From positions 1 to 48,097 of the forward strand of contig JAXIHJ010000013.1 in the NCBI GenBank assembly GCA_034189755.1: a stretch of 48,097 nucleotides of DNA, written 5' to 3'. The stretch comes from JAXIHJ01 sp034189755 (GTDB taxonomy: Bacteria > Planctomycetota > Phycisphaerae > SM23-33). The notes beneath the pieces were generated by a model that was not told the origin of the DNA, did not search any database, and saw only the letters and a list, made by a program, of their open reading frames with translations. Below, piece by piece: positions 33,310 to 42,464 of this stretch. The position numbers and the translations under genes were made by a program. Every line of letters starts with the position of its first letter. Position 1 is the stretch's first letter.

Positions 33310-34524
33310 ATGGAAGACACTTACGGTAATCTGATTGCTTCGCTGGCGGTTGCGAACGAGAAGCGAATTGTGCTGCTGGTGATGGATGGCGTGGGCGACT
33401 GCGACAACGCCGGCCGAGGCACTGCGCTGCAACTGGCCAAGACGCCCAACTTCGACAAACTGGCCCGCCAAAGCGCGCTGGGCCTGATCATGCCGGTCGC
33501 GGTGGGCGTTACGCCCGGCAGCGGGCCGGGGCATCTGGGACTGTTCGGCTACGACCCGCTTGTCTACAAAGTAGGCCGCGGCGTGCTGAGCGCGCTTGGC
33601 ATCGAGTTCCCGCTGACCGGCCGCGACATGGCGGCGAGGCTGAACTTCTGCACCATCGACGCCGACGGCAACGTTGCCGACCGCCGGGCCGGGCGAATAT
33701 CCGATGATGAAAACCGCCGCGTCCTGGCAAAAATCAAGGCCGGCCTGACCCCGCCCGCCGGCATCGAGGTCCTGCTGGAGACCGTCGCCGAGCACCGCGC
33801 GCTGATGGTGCTGCGAGGCGACGGGCTGGACGACGATATCGGCGATACCGACCCGCAGGCCGTCGGCACGCCGCCGCTGCCGCCGACACGACCGCCGCAC
33901 GAAAATTCCACCACCGCAAAGACCGTCGCCAAAATTATCGAGCAGGTCGGACGGATTCTCGCCGACGAGCCGAAGGCGAACATGATACTCGCCCGCGGCT
34001 TCGCCAAACTGCCCGACTGGCCGACGTTCGCCGAGCGGTATAAGCTGCGCCCGGCGGCCGTGGCGGGCTATCCGATGTACCGCGGCGTAGCGAGGCTGGT
34101 CGGCATCGACGTGGCGGCCAGGCCGACCACCGCGAAGGATATTTGCGCCGAGGCCGCTAAGGTGATGGCGGACCATACGTTCGTCTTCGCGCATTTCAAG
34201 TACACCGACAAGACCGGCGAGGACGGCGACCTGGATGGGAAAATCGCAAGAACCGAGGAGATGGACGCCGCCCTGCCGTCGCTGCTGGCCGCCGAGCCGG
34301 ACGTGCTGCTGGTTACGGGCGACCACTCCACGCCGCCGAGTCTGAAGGCGCATTCCTGGCATCCCGTGCCGGTATTGATGAAGGCTCCGCACCTCCGCGG
34401 CGGCGACGGCGGACGCTTCGAGGAAGTCGCCTGCCGAGCCGGGCAGATAGGAACAATCCCCGCCAGGCAGCTCCTGCCGCTGGCGATGGCACACGCCGGC
34501 AAACTCGAAAAATACGGGGCGTAG
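33310..34524 (+). CDS. apgM: 2,3-bisphosphoglycerate-independent phosphoglycerate mutase, archaeal type
   Basis: A 404-residue alkaline-phosphatase-superfamily mutase of the ApgM group. N-terminal metal site VLLVMDGVGD, TPNFDKLARQSALGL, the GVTPGSGPGHLGLFGYDP block with the predicted phospho-serine, HFKYTDKTGEDGD, and the C-terminal LLVTGDHSTPPSLKAHSWHP. It interconverts 3- and 2-phosphoglycerate in glycolysis. This family differs from the 510-residue GpmI type. It converges on the pfk gene with a perfect hairpin repeat between the two stops. Confidence 0.93.
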   Translation: MEDTYGNLIASLAVANEKRIVLLVMDGVGDCDNAGRGTALQLAKTPNFDKLARQSALGLIMPVAVGVTPGSGPGHLGLFGYDPLVYKVGRGVLSALGIEFPLTGRDMAARLNFCTIDADGNVADRRAGRISDDENRRVLAKIKAGLTPPAGIEVLLETVAEHRALMVLRGDGLDDDIGDTDPQAVGTPPLPPTRPPHENSTTAKTVAKIIEQVGRILADEPKANMILARGFAKLPDWPTFAERYKLRPAAVAGYPMYRGVARLVGIDVAARPTTAKDICAEAAKVMADHTFVFAHFKYTDKTGEDGDLDGKIARTEEMDAALPSLLAAEPDVLLVTGDHSTPPSLKAHSWHPVPVLMKAPHLRGGDGGRFEEVACRAGQIGTIPARQLLPLAMAHAGKLEKYGA

Positions 34525-34566
34525 TAGTCCACGCCTGCCTACCTGCCGCTAGGCAGGCGTGGACTA
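34525..34566. repeat. Family B palindromic repeat between convergent apgM and pfk
   Basis: TAGTCCACGCCTGCCTA (34525-34541) and TAGGCAGGCGTGGACTA (34550-34566) are perfect reverse complements around CCTGCCGC. The stem fills the space between both stop codons and probably acts as a 3'-end structure for both mRNAs. Confidence 0.8.
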
Positions 34567-34570
34567 TTCG

Positions 34571-35785
34571 TTACACAAGCTTGCCGATGGTCGGCAGTGT
34601 GCCGGCCAGCGGCGAGGCGTATTTGATGAAGCTGCGTGTAACGCCGTTGCCGGCCTTGTTGATGAAGCTTCTCGGCATGTCCTTTGTTCGGCGTGCGACG
34701 TCCTTCAGTTCGGCCCTAAAGAAGCTCGCGGTGTAGTGTGCGCCCTTGCCGCGTCGGATGGCCACCGAGCCGTCGGCATCGCCGGCCATCGCGTATTCGG
34801 TCGCTTTTCGCCCGCATGCGCGGGCCTCGGCGGCGTCAACGGCCGAGGCGAAGCCGGGAAAACTCCGCTGCAAATACCCGAACGTATCGGCGCGGACGCG
34901 GAGTTTCTTCCTGCCGGCCTGGGTTTTTATATATTGGGCGAGAAAATCGCCCAGCGCGCCGGAGCCGGAAAGCTGCACGTTGCCGTGGCTGTCGCGTTCG
35001 ACCTTTGCGCCGAGCTTCTCAGCCAGCGCCACGGTTACGGGTTTGCCTCCCCGTTCGACTATGCCTTCGGAGACGGCGATCTGGCAGCGGCCCAGCCGAT
35101 CGTACACCCGGCGGACGTCATCAAGGAACCGCCTGGTCGAGAACGGCGCCTCCGGCGTGTACAGCAGGTGCGGGCCATCTTTGCTGCCGGCCCGGCCCAG
35201 CGCTGCTGCGGCCGTCAGCCAGCCGGCGTTCCTGCCCATCACCACGTTGATCTTGATGCCCGGAAGCGACGTTACGTCCCTGTCGTCGCCCATAAACGCC
35301 GACGCCACAAACCGGGCCGCCGAGCCGTAGCCGGGGCAGTGGTCCGTTACGCACAGGTCGTTGTCGATTGTCTTGGGAATATGGAAAACACGCAGCTCGT
35401 AGTCGGATGCGGCGGCCATCTCGTTGACAATCCTGGCCGTGTCGGCCGAGTCGTTGCCGCCGATATAGAAAAAGTAGCGAACGTCGTACCTGGCGAAGAC
35501 CTTGAAAATTTTCCGGCAGTAGGCCTCGTCCGGCTTGTCGCGGCTGGAGCCTAGCGCCGCAGCCGGCGTAACGGCTATGCGATCCAGCAGGGGCTTTTTC
35601 AGGCCCTTCAAGTCCATGAACTTTTGCTCGATGATTCCCCTAACCCCGTGACGAGCGCCGAGCAGACGCTTTATCGACCTGCACCTGCCGACGGTCTCAA
35701 TCACGCCCACCAGGGACTGATTAATAACGGCGGTCGGGCCGCCGGATTGTCCGATAACTGCATTACCCTTGATCATATTCGCCAT
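34571..35785 (-). CDS. 6-phosphofructokinase, probably pyrophosphate-dependent
   Basis: A 404-residue PFK-fold protein. GQSGGPTAVINQSLVG is the N-terminal phosphate loop, IGGNDSADTA at about 108-117 replaces the GGDGS of ATP-dependent enzymes, PKTIDNDL (137-144) and MGRNAGW follow. The GGND...PKTIDND combination is typical of PPi-type phosphofructokinases. It would phosphorylate fructose-6-phosphate with PPi, reversibly. Start has GGAGAAG upstream. It follows accC by 26 bases on the same strand. Confidence 0.88.
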   Translation of the reverse strand: MANMIKGNAVIGQSGGPTAVINQSLVGVIETVGRCRSIKRLLGARHGVRGIIEQKFMDLKGLKKPLLDRIAVTPAAALGSSRDKPDEAYCRKIFKVFARYDVRYFFYIGGNDSADTARIVNEMAAASDYELRVFHIPKTIDNDLCVTDHCPGYGSAARFVASAFMGDDRDVTSLPGIKINVVMGRNAGWLTAAAALGRAGSKDGPHLLYTPEAPFSTRRFLDDVRRVYDRLGRCQIAVSEGIVERGGKPVTVALAEKLGAKVERDSHGNVQLSGSGALGDFLAQYIKTQAGRKKLRVRADTFGYLQRSFPGFASAVDAAEARACGRKATEYAMAGDADGSVAIRRGKGAHYTASFFRAELKDVARRTKDMPRSFINKAGNGVTRSFIKYASPLAGTLPTIGKLV

Positions 35786-35811
35786 CTACATCTTCTCCAG
35801 TTTTTACAGGG

Positions 35812-37158
35812 TCAGCCGCTCAGCATCTCTCGTTCGACAAAGGTCGTGTCCCACTCGCCTCTAACGAACCGTTCGTGGTCCAGGATCTCGCGGCACAGCG
35901 GGATGGTCGTTTTGGTCGGATAGATTACAAACTCGTCGATGGCACGTTTTGCCGTTGCGATAGCCTCGCGTCGCGTCGGGCAGTGGACAATCAGCTTGCC
36001 GATGAGGCTGTCGTAGGTCGGCGGAATGACGTAGCCCTGGTAGACGTGCGAATCCCACCGCACGCCAGGCCCGCCGGGTGCGACAAACGCATCCACCCGG
36101 CCGGGGCTTGGGCGAAAGTCATGGGCCGGGTCTTCGGCGTTTATCCGGCATTCGATGCTCGAACCGCGATGGTGGATGTCGGCCTGTTTGAGCGTGAGCT
36201 TTTGGCCCGAGGCCAGCTTAAGCTGCCACTTGAGCAGGTCTTGGCCGGTAACCATCTCGGTAACCGGGTGCTCGACCTGGATTCGCGTGTTGACCTCAAG
36301 GAAGTAAAAATGCCCGTCCGAGTTGAGCATAAATTCGACCGTGCCGGCGTTGTAGTAGCCGGCCTTTTCGGCCAGGCGAACCGCAGCGCCGCATATCGCC
36401 TCGCGGAGTTCCGGGCTGAGCTTCGGTGCGGGTGTTTCTTCGATAATCTTCTGGCGGCGCCGCTGCACGGAGCACTCGCGTTCAAGCAGGTGCACGATGT
36501 TCCCGGCCGTGTCGCCCAGAATCTGCACCTCGATGTGGCGGAAGTTCTCGATGCACTTCTCCATGTAAAGCCGGCCGTCCTTGAAGGCTATTTCCGCCTC
36601 GGACTGCGCCTGCTTGAAGACACTCTTGAGGGTAGCCTCGTTGTGGGCGAAGCGAATGCCCCGCCCGCCTCCGCCTGCGGCGGCCTTCAGCGCGACGGGA
36701 TAACCGATTTCCCCGGCTACGCGGACGGCGTCTTCGACCGTTTCCACCGGCCCGTCGCTGTCCGGAGCGGTCGGGACGCCGGCGGCCTTGGCAAGCTGCT
36801 TGGCCTGAATCTTGTCGCCCAGCAGTTGCATGCTCTCGACGCTCGGGCCTATGAACTCGATCTTGCAGTCGCGGCAGACCTCGGCGAAGTGAGAGTTTTC
36901 CGCGAGAAATCCGTAGCCGGGGTGGATAGCCTCAACGTCGGCTATCTCTGCGGCTGCGATAATACGAGGTATGTTCAGGTAACTGTCAGCCGACGGCGCA
37001 GCGCCTATGCAGATACGTTCGTCGGCCAGGTGCAGGTAGCTGGCGTCGCGGTCGGCCTCGGAGAACACCGCCACCGTCTCGACGCCAAGCTCACGGCAGG
37101 CCCGGATAATCCTGAGCGCTACCTCGCCACGATTGGCCACCAGAATGCGGGAAAACAT
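35812..37158 (-). CDS. accC: Acetyl-CoA carboxylase, biotin carboxylase subunit
   Basis: A 448-residue ATP-grasp enzyme: KILVANRGE-like start (RILVANRGEVALRIIRAC), HPGYGFLAEN, the glycine-rich ATP loop KAAAGGGGRGIRFAHNE, and the catalytic EVNTRIQVEHPVTEMVTG. It carboxylates biotin on AccB using bicarbonate and ATP. Length is standard. It lies 23 bases downstream of accB; accA and accD are not in the window. Confidence 0.97.
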   Translation of the reverse strand: MFSRILVANRGEVALRIIRACRELGVETVAVFSEADRDASYLHLADERICIGAAPSADSYLNIPRIIAAAEIADVEAIHPGYGFLAENSHFAEVCRDCKIEFIGPSVESMQLLGDKIQAKQLAKAAGVPTAPDSDGPVETVEDAVRVAGEIGYPVALKAAAGGGGRGIRFAHNEATLKSVFKQAQSEAEIAFKDGRLYMEKCIENFRHIEVQILGDTAGNIVHLLERECSVQRRRQKIIEETPAPKLSPELREAICGAAVRLAEKAGYYNAGTVEFMLNSDGHFYFLEVNTRIQVEHPVTEMVTGQDLLKWQLKLASGQKLTLKQADIHHRGSSIECRINAEDPAHDFRPSPGRVDAFVAPGGPGVRWDSHVYQGYVIPPTYDSLIGKLIVHCPTRREAIATAKRAIDEFVIYPTKTTIPLCREILDHERFVRGEWDTTFVEREMLSG

Positions 37159-37181
37159 CTAGGAGCACCTCTTAATCAACC

Positions 37182-37625
37182 TCAGGCCGGCCTGACACGG
37201 AACAGCACCTGCCCGAATTCAACGGGCTGGGCGTTCTTGACGCAGATTTCGGCGACGTCGCCGACGCACTCAGCCTTGATTTCGTTCATTACCTTCATGG
37301 CCTCGACGATGCAGACGACGCTGTCCTCGGCGACCTCGGCCCCCCGGCTGACGTAGGCGTCGCTGTCCGGGCTGGACGCGGCGAAGAACGTGCCGACCAT
37401 GGGGCTTTTTATCTCGATGAGTTCTTCGCCCTCCGGCTCGGCGGGTTTTTGCTCAGCAGGCGTGGCCGCCGCCTCAGATGCCGGAACGCTCGGCGCCGAA
37501 ACCGCCGGCGCCTCGCCGCCGGCGCGCTTTAAGTGAACACGGTTCTCGCCTTCGGTAACGTCCAGCTCGCTCAGGTCATTGTCCACCATGAGCTTGATAA
37601 GACGTCTGATTTCTTTTTTGTCCAT
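37182..37625 (-). CDS. accB: Biotin carboxyl carrier protein
   Basis: A 147-residue BCCP. N-terminal helix KKEIRRLIKLMVDNDLSELD, a Pro/Ala-rich flexible linker (about 38-68), the thumb-bearing lipoyl domain IKSPMVGTFFAASSPDSDAY, and the biotinylation motif VEAMKVMNEIKAE with target Lys111. It carries carboxybiotin between AccC and the carboxyltransferase. It follows the peptidase gene by 23 bases and precedes accC. Confidence 0.96.
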   Translation of the reverse strand: MDKKEIRRLIKLMVDNDLSELDVTEGENRVHLKRAGGEAPAVSAPSVPASEAAATPAEQKPAEPEGEELIEIKSPMVGTFFAASSPDSDAYVSRGAEVAEDSVVCIVEAMKVMNEIKAECVGDVAEICVKNAQPVEFGQVLFRVRPA

Positions 37626-37648
37626 TGCAAGTTCCCGTTTCTCGGCCT

Positions 37649-38791
37649 TTACGCAAGGGTTACAGCCGCGAGTTTCCTGGGCAGCGAACTCAGCCGGCGC
37701 CGCCCGCGCGGTGTTACCAGTATATTGTCCTCGATTCGCACGCCGCCGAAGCCCGGCAGATAGAGGCCAGGCTCGACTGTTACCACTTCACCGGCACGGA
37801 GCCGCAACCTGCCCGTTCGGCCCATCGCAGGCGCCTCATGCACCTGCCGGCCGATACCATGGCCCACACCGTGCAAAAATCGATCGCCGTACCCGGCTGC
37901 GGCGATAACTTCTCTCGCCGCCGCATCGACCGATCGGCAAGTCGCACCGGGTCGAATCGCCGCGATACCCGCGGCCTGCGCTCGGCGAACCAGTTCGTAA
38001 ATCTCAACCAGTTTCGGCGGGATTTTACCCGTGAACACCACCCGCGTCAAGTCGCTGCAATAGCCGCCCACCACCGCGCCGAAGTCCAGCAGTACGCATT
38101 CGCCGCGGCGAATTTTCCTTGCGCCGGGCCTATGGTGCGGCAGCGAGCTGTTTGGCCCGGCGGCGACGATCGTCTGGAACGCCGCACCGTCCGAACCCGC
38201 CAGCCTCATCCGATATTCCAGCTCAGCCGCCACGCGGCGTTCCGTCCGGCCGATTAGCGCGGATTTGCCGCCGGCGATGAGTTGCCTGAACGCCCGCTCT
38301 GCTACGCGCACCGCCCTGGAGATGGCGGCAATCTCGCCGGCGTCCTTGACCCGCCGCAGCGGCGCAATCACGTCGCAGACAGGCTTAAGCCGTTTTTCGC
38401 CCACGGTCGAGGCCAGTGTCCGCCGGAACCGGATGGTCATGTCGTCGGCCTGGCAGCCCAGCCGGCGAACGCCCCGGCCCTTCAATGCCTCAGCCACAGC
38501 CGCCGCCACAGAACCGCTGCGGATATGGATTTCCACGCCGTCGCATTCGGCGCCGGCCTGCTCTTCATACCGCCCGTCGGTAATCAGCACCGCCCAGCCT
38601 GCCGATCGGCCTGCGCCCCCGCCCATCAGCAACAAGCCGTCGCCGCCGGTAAAGCCGGTCAGGTAGCCCACGTCCTCAGGCCGGCTGATGAGCATCGCGC
38701 CGACCCGGCCCGCCGACCTGGCCCTGCTCATCGCCGCTAAACGCCGAGAAGCGTGCGGACACCCCTTTGAGATTTTCGATCCTCGCGCCAT
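37649..38791 (-). CDS. M24-family Xaa-Pro aminopeptidase
   Basis: About 380 residues from the ATG at 38791. A creatinase-type N-terminal domain (MLISRPEDVGYLTGFTGGDG) is followed by a pita-bread M24 domain with all five metal ligands: two Asp in LLDFGAVVGGYCSDLTR, His in LHGVGHGIG, Glu in TVEPGLYLPG and Glu in GGVRIEDNI. It should remove N-terminal residues before proline. The frame is open to 39214, but the upstream part overlaps larE on the other strand and is not protease-like. ATG 38731 is an alternative start. Position before accB-accC resembles the common pepQ/efp-acc neighbourhood, but no efp is seen. Confidence 0.9.
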   Translation of the reverse strand: MARGSKISKGCPHASRRLAAMSRARSAGRVGAMLISRPEDVGYLTGFTGGDGLLLMGGGAGRSAGWAVLITDGRYEEQAGAECDGVEIHIRSGSVAAAVAEALKGRGVRRLGCQADDMTIRFRRTLASTVGEKRLKPVCDVIAPLRRVKDAGEIAAISRAVRVAERAFRQLIAGGKSALIGRTERRVAAELEYRMRLAGSDGAAFQTIVAAGPNSSLPHHRPGARKIRRGECVLLDFGAVVGGYCSDLTRVVFTGKIPPKLVEIYELVRRAQAAGIAAIRPGATCRSVDAAAREVIAAAGYGDRFLHGVGHGIGRQVHEAPAMGRTGRLRLRAGEVVTVEPGLYLPGFGGVRIEDNILVTPRGRRRLSSLPRKLAAVTLA

Positions 38792-38865
38792 AGACCATCC
38801 AGCATAAAAACTCGGCGGGTCGCTTACAAGCACGTTCGGTTGCACATGCAGGCGGGTCGATGCTG

Positions 38866-38871
38866 TACAAT
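38866..38871 (+). promoter_or_regulatory. -10 box 7 bases before the larE ATG
   Basis: TACAAT then AATAGGC and ATG, consistent with transcription starting at the start codon. No Shine-Dalgarno site. Confidence 0.45.
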
Positions 38872-38878
38872 AATAGGC

Positions 38879-39718
38879 ATGACGGACAAAACGCAAACCT
38901 GCCGCACTGCCGGCATGGACGCATCGCTTTGCCGGAAGCTCGACGCCTGCCGGTCTATTCTTCGCCGGCTCGGCGGAGTGGTGGTGGCCTTTTCCGGCGG
39001 CGTCGACAGCTCGCTTCTGCTGGCGCTGGCTGCCGAGACGCTCGGGGTCAAAAAGGTCCTGGCGGTAACGGCCGTCTCGCCGATATTCCCGCAGAGCGAA
39101 CGCCGGGCGGCCCGTAAAATCGCAGGCCGGATCGGCGCCGAGTATCTCGAGATACAGACGCGGCAGCTTTCCGACCCGAACTTCACCTCCAACCCGGCCG
39201 ACCGCTGCTTCCACTGCAAGAGCCGGCTGCTGGGCCGGCTAAAACAACTCGCCGAGCAACGCGGCCTGGCCGTCGTTACCGGAACCAACGCCGACGACCC
39301 GAGCGACTACCGCCCCGGCCTGGACGCCGAGCGGCAGATGCAGGTCTGCCGTCCGCTGGCCGAGGCCGGCCTGAAAAAAGCCGATATCCGCGCCGCAGCC
39401 GGCGCTATGGGCCTGGCAAACCGGGACCGGCCGTCTTCAGCCTGCCTGGCCAGCCGTGTTCCGTACGGCCGGGAGATTACCGCCCCGCTGCTGCGGCGCA
39501 TCGAGCAGGCCGAGGCTGCGCTTGGAGATATGGGCTTCGCCGCCTGCCGCGTCCGCGATTACGAGCCGGTCGCCCGGATCGAGGTGCCGGGCGACAAAAT
39601 CACACAGGCCATCCGCCAGCGGCAAGCCATCGTCAAAAAGCTCAAGGGCCTGGGCTACACCTACGTAACGCTGGACCTGGAGGGTTTCCGCAGCGGCTCA
39701 ATGAACGAATCACTTTAA
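38879..39718 (+). CDS. larE: LarE-type ATP-dependent sacrificial sulfur transferase
   Basis: A 279-residue PP-loop protein. ATP-binding VVAFSGGVDSSLLLALA, the second motif VVTGTNADDPSDYRPG, and cysteines in DRCFHCKSRLL and SSACLASRVPYG. LarE supplies sulfur for the nickel-pincer cofactor of lactate racemase-type enzymes. Variants with three cysteines can hold a [4Fe-4S] cluster and act catalytically; the CxxC plus CLASR pattern here fits that variant, which is inference. The frame extends to 38840, but the ATG at 38879 sits 7 bases behind a -10 box. No larA, larB or larC is present in this window. It converges on the mannosidase gene with 5 bases between stops. Confidence 0.88.
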   Translation: MTDKTQTCRTAGMDASLCRKLDACRSILRRLGGVVVAFSGGVDSSLLLALAAETLGVKKVLAVTAVSPIFPQSERRAARKIAGRIGAEYLEIQTRQLSDPNFTSNPADRCFHCKSRLLGRLKQLAEQRGLAVVTGTNADDPSDYRPGLDAERQMQVCRPLAEAGLKKADIRAAAGAMGLANRDRPSSACLASRVPYGREITAPLLRRIEQAEAALGDMGFAACRVRDYEPVARIEVPGDKITQAIRQRQAIVKKLKGLGYTYVTLDLEGFRSGSMNESL

Positions 39719-39723
39719 TGTCG

Positions 39724-42426
39724 CTACCGCCGGCAGCAAATTTTCACGGTGATTATCTCGTTGGCGCCGTACTGGAACGTTACCGAACCGTCCGGTCCGA
39801 CGGGCAGCGGCTGAAGTTCCTCTTCGGCCAGGCTGACCCTGGCGGCGGATTCGACCTTGCCGTAAATACCCAGCGTGGCCTGGCCCGCCTTGTCCGTCAA
39901 GTTCACCAGCCGCACAATCAGCCCCGAGCCGTCCTCCGAGAGCTTCATGGCGCTTAGTTCCAGACAGTTCGGCTGGATTTGCAGGAAGCCGCCCTCGGCC
40001 GGCAACGGGCCGCCGGTATTGCCCCGGCACGTAACGCCGCGGCACGGCAGGCGGTAGGCTTCAGCTTCCTGAGCCACGCCGCCGCCGGACCAGTCGCCGG
40101 CATGTGGGAAAACGGAATAGTGAAACACGCAATCGCCCGGACACTGTCCGCCCGGCGAAGGTTGCCAGGGCGGGTCGCTCTGATTGCGATTGGTGGTAGC
40201 CAGGCCTCCGCGCGTAATCGCCTCGACGCATCGCATAAGCGTAATCGCCAGCGTAACGCCTTCGGCGGCGGGTATCGCCTCGCATTCCGGCAGCCCGCGA
40301 GTGAACACTGCCGTGCCCTGCCGCCCGTCGCTCACGTCCACAAAAGTTTCCTGCGGATACGTCGGCAGCGGTTCTTCAAACCAGTCGCCGGTCTCCTTGG
40401 CTCCGATCGGGCGGCTGACAACGTCCAACTGGCCGGCGGCGCAGGATTTTTCCGCATTGACGCCGGTCGGCAACAGCGTCCGCAGTCGATGGTCCTTTGC
40501 ATGGTTGTCGATCCGGATACAGACGTCCACCCGGCGCTGCCTCAGCGCAGCCGTAACCGACACCGGGCAGCAGACCTGCTCGGCTGTGCGGCTTTGCCTG
40601 TCCTGGCTGACGGACCCCGGCAGGTGCATCTCGCCGGTGACGAGTACCGCATTGCCACCGGCCGAGGTTACGCGCCCGTTCTTCAGGCCGCGGACAATCT
40701 CGTCATTTTTCGGCGGTGAATAATTGTAAAAGTCGCCGTTGTCCCCGCCGTCTTCCAGCAGGTTGCAGCCCTTGGCCAGCCGGCCGCTGCGCTTCTCCAA
40801 CAGGTCAAACGTGCCGTCAGGATGCACCTGAAGCCGCAGAAGTTCGTTTTCCAGCACGCCTTCGGCCGGTGCGGCCTCGGCGGCCGGGGCATCGGCCGGG
40901 CGAACGACGTAACAGCGATATCCCATAGCCGGCACGTCGGCAGCCCGGAAAGAGATGGTGAACCGGCTGGCCTTCTCGAAAAAAAGAACCTTTACCGGGT
41001 CTAAATCGAAGACGTACGGCTCATGGCGTAACACCGTTATGGGTATTTCCTCGCCTGCCGGTGAGTGGAGCGTCAGGCCCCGCACATTGGCGTCGGCCGG
41101 GAAGCTTACCGTCGTTTCCACCACTTCCGAGCGGCTTCGCAGGGCCGGATTGAACAGAACCAGTGTCTGCTCATCGTCACCTAAGTGCGAAAGGTCGATC
41201 CTGCCGACGATGTTCCTGAAGGCCTCGATGAGCAGTTCTTCGGTAATCTGCCGGCAGGAGGCGTATCGCGTCATCATTTCCTCGTGCACGGCGTCTACGC
41301 TGCAGCCGCAGATGGAATCGTGCGGATGGTTCTTCAAGAGGAACTTCCAGGCCAGGTCGAAATACTTCCGCTGGTAGTCTGCGCCGAGCGACCATGCGGC
41401 GGCTGCAAACGGCTCGGACCATCGCTCCAGTTGAGTCTGGGCCGCTTCATTCGCCTGTTTGAGAAATGGCCTTGTCGAAAGCGTTCCAAAAAGGATATCG
41501 CCCTCGCGGCGGCGGCGGAATTCTCCTGGCACTGCGCTTAGCTTCGGGGTTTCGGACCGGATGGCCTCGAACAGCAGCGGCAGCGTGGAGTGCACGATTT
41601 GGGCGCCGTTCAGCAGGCCGTTCGCACCGGCGATAATTTCCGGCAGCTCTGGCTGCGGGCGGGCGTGGTCCACGCCGTTCATCAGCAGCAGATGCCTCGT
41701 GCCGGCGTATTGTTCCAGTTTTTGGGCCAGCACCCCTATCCGTTCGGCAGCGGCCTTGGGCTCGGCGGGCAGCCTGGCGGCGTTGAAGTAGCCGTCGTTG
41801 TCGTAGACCGAAACCTCGGCCTGGGCGGGCAGGTTGTCGTTCTTGTCTCGTGGCCGGTCGGCCGGCAGCCTGAGCGTCAGGACCTGCGAACCGTCGGGCG
41901 ATTCCCAGAGAAACTCGCTGTCCAGCTCCCCGCCGTCCGAATCGCCCACGCCGCGCCATATAACGGCGCTGTTCATCCCGAAGCCCTTCAGTATCTGCGG
42001 CATCTGGGAGATGTGCCCGAACTGGTCGGGCAGGTAGCCGACGTTCATAACAGGCCCGAAGCCCTCGGCCGCCTTCTTGCCGTAGATGAGGTTGCGGATC
42101 AGCGATTCGCCGCTGACCAGGAACTCATCCGGCAGGACGTACCACGGGCCTATCTGGATGCGGCCCTGGGCTATCAGCCTGCGCAGGCGGTCGGCGTTTT
42201 CGGGACGAATTTCCAGGTAATCCTCCAGCAGGATAGTCTGGCCGTCGAGCATGAAGTACTTGTAACCAGAAACGTTCTCCAGAATATCGAGCAGCTCGTC
42301 CACCAGCATCACCAGCCGCATCCGGAACTGTTGAAAGGTCAGATACCATTCCCGGTCCCAGTGCGTATGTGAAATCAGGTGAAGCACATTTTTATCTTCC
42401 GACTGCCTCTTGCGTCCTTGAACCAT
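39724..42426 (-). CDS. GH38-family alpha-mannosidase
   Basis: A 900-residue glycoside hydrolase family 38 enzyme. Zinc-binding HTHWDREW at residues 20-27, predicted nucleophile Asp134 in VGYLPDQFGHISQMP, and the family block KNHPHDSICGCSVDAVHEEM at about 370-390, followed by the C-terminal beta-sandwich domains. It removes terminal alpha-mannose residues, possibly from mannosylglycerate or glycans. No signal peptide, so it is cytoplasmic. The start has AAGGAG. It does not form an obvious operon with sugar transporters; the lptC-like gene ends 39 bases upstream on the same strand. Confidence 0.92.
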   Translation of the reverse strand: MVQGRKRQSEDKNVLHLISHTHWDREWYLTFQQFRMRLVMLVDELLDILENVSGYKYFMLDGQTILLEDYLEIRPENADRLRRLIAQGRIQIGPWYVLPDEFLVSGESLIRNLIYGKKAAEGFGPVMNVGYLPDQFGHISQMPQILKGFGMNSAVIWRGVGDSDGGELDSEFLWESPDGSQVLTLRLPADRPRDKNDNLPAQAEVSVYDNDGYFNAARLPAEPKAAAERIGVLAQKLEQYAGTRHLLLMNGVDHARPQPELPEIIAGANGLLNGAQIVHSTLPLLFEAIRSETPKLSAVPGEFRRRREGDILFGTLSTRPFLKQANEAAQTQLERWSEPFAAAAWSLGADYQRKYFDLAWKFLLKNHPHDSICGCSVDAVHEEMMTRYASCRQITEELLIEAFRNIVGRIDLSHLGDDEQTLVLFNPALRSRSEVVETTVSFPADANVRGLTLHSPAGEEIPITVLRHEPYVFDLDPVKVLFFEKASRFTISFRAADVPAMGYRCYVVRPADAPAAEAAPAEGVLENELLRLQVHPDGTFDLLEKRSGRLAKGCNLLEDGGDNGDFYNYSPPKNDEIVRGLKNGRVTSAGGNAVLVTGEMHLPGSVSQDRQSRTAEQVCCPVSVTAALRQRRVDVCIRIDNHAKDHRLRTLLPTGVNAEKSCAAGQLDVVSRPIGAKETGDWFEEPLPTYPQETFVDVSDGRQGTAVFTRGLPECEAIPAAEGVTLAITLMRCVEAITRGGLATTNRNQSDPPWQPSPGGQCPGDCVFHYSVFPHAGDWSGGGVAQEAEAYRLPCRGVTCRGNTGGPLPAEGGFLQIQPNCLELSAMKLSEDGSGLIVRLVNLTDKAGQATLGIYGKVESAARVSLAEEELQPLPVGPDGSVTFQYGANEIITVKICCRR

Positions 42427-42464
42427 CAGGAACTCCTTAGGGGTCTAATACATGTACGATTTAT

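Noticed and set aside
35875..37356. 493-codon open frame opposite accC
   Set aside because: Antisense shadow of accC with no domain or ribosome site.
38792..39214. N-terminal extension of the M24 peptidase
   Set aside because: It overlaps larE on the other strand and has no similarity to the peptidase family; the start at 38791 or 38731 is better.
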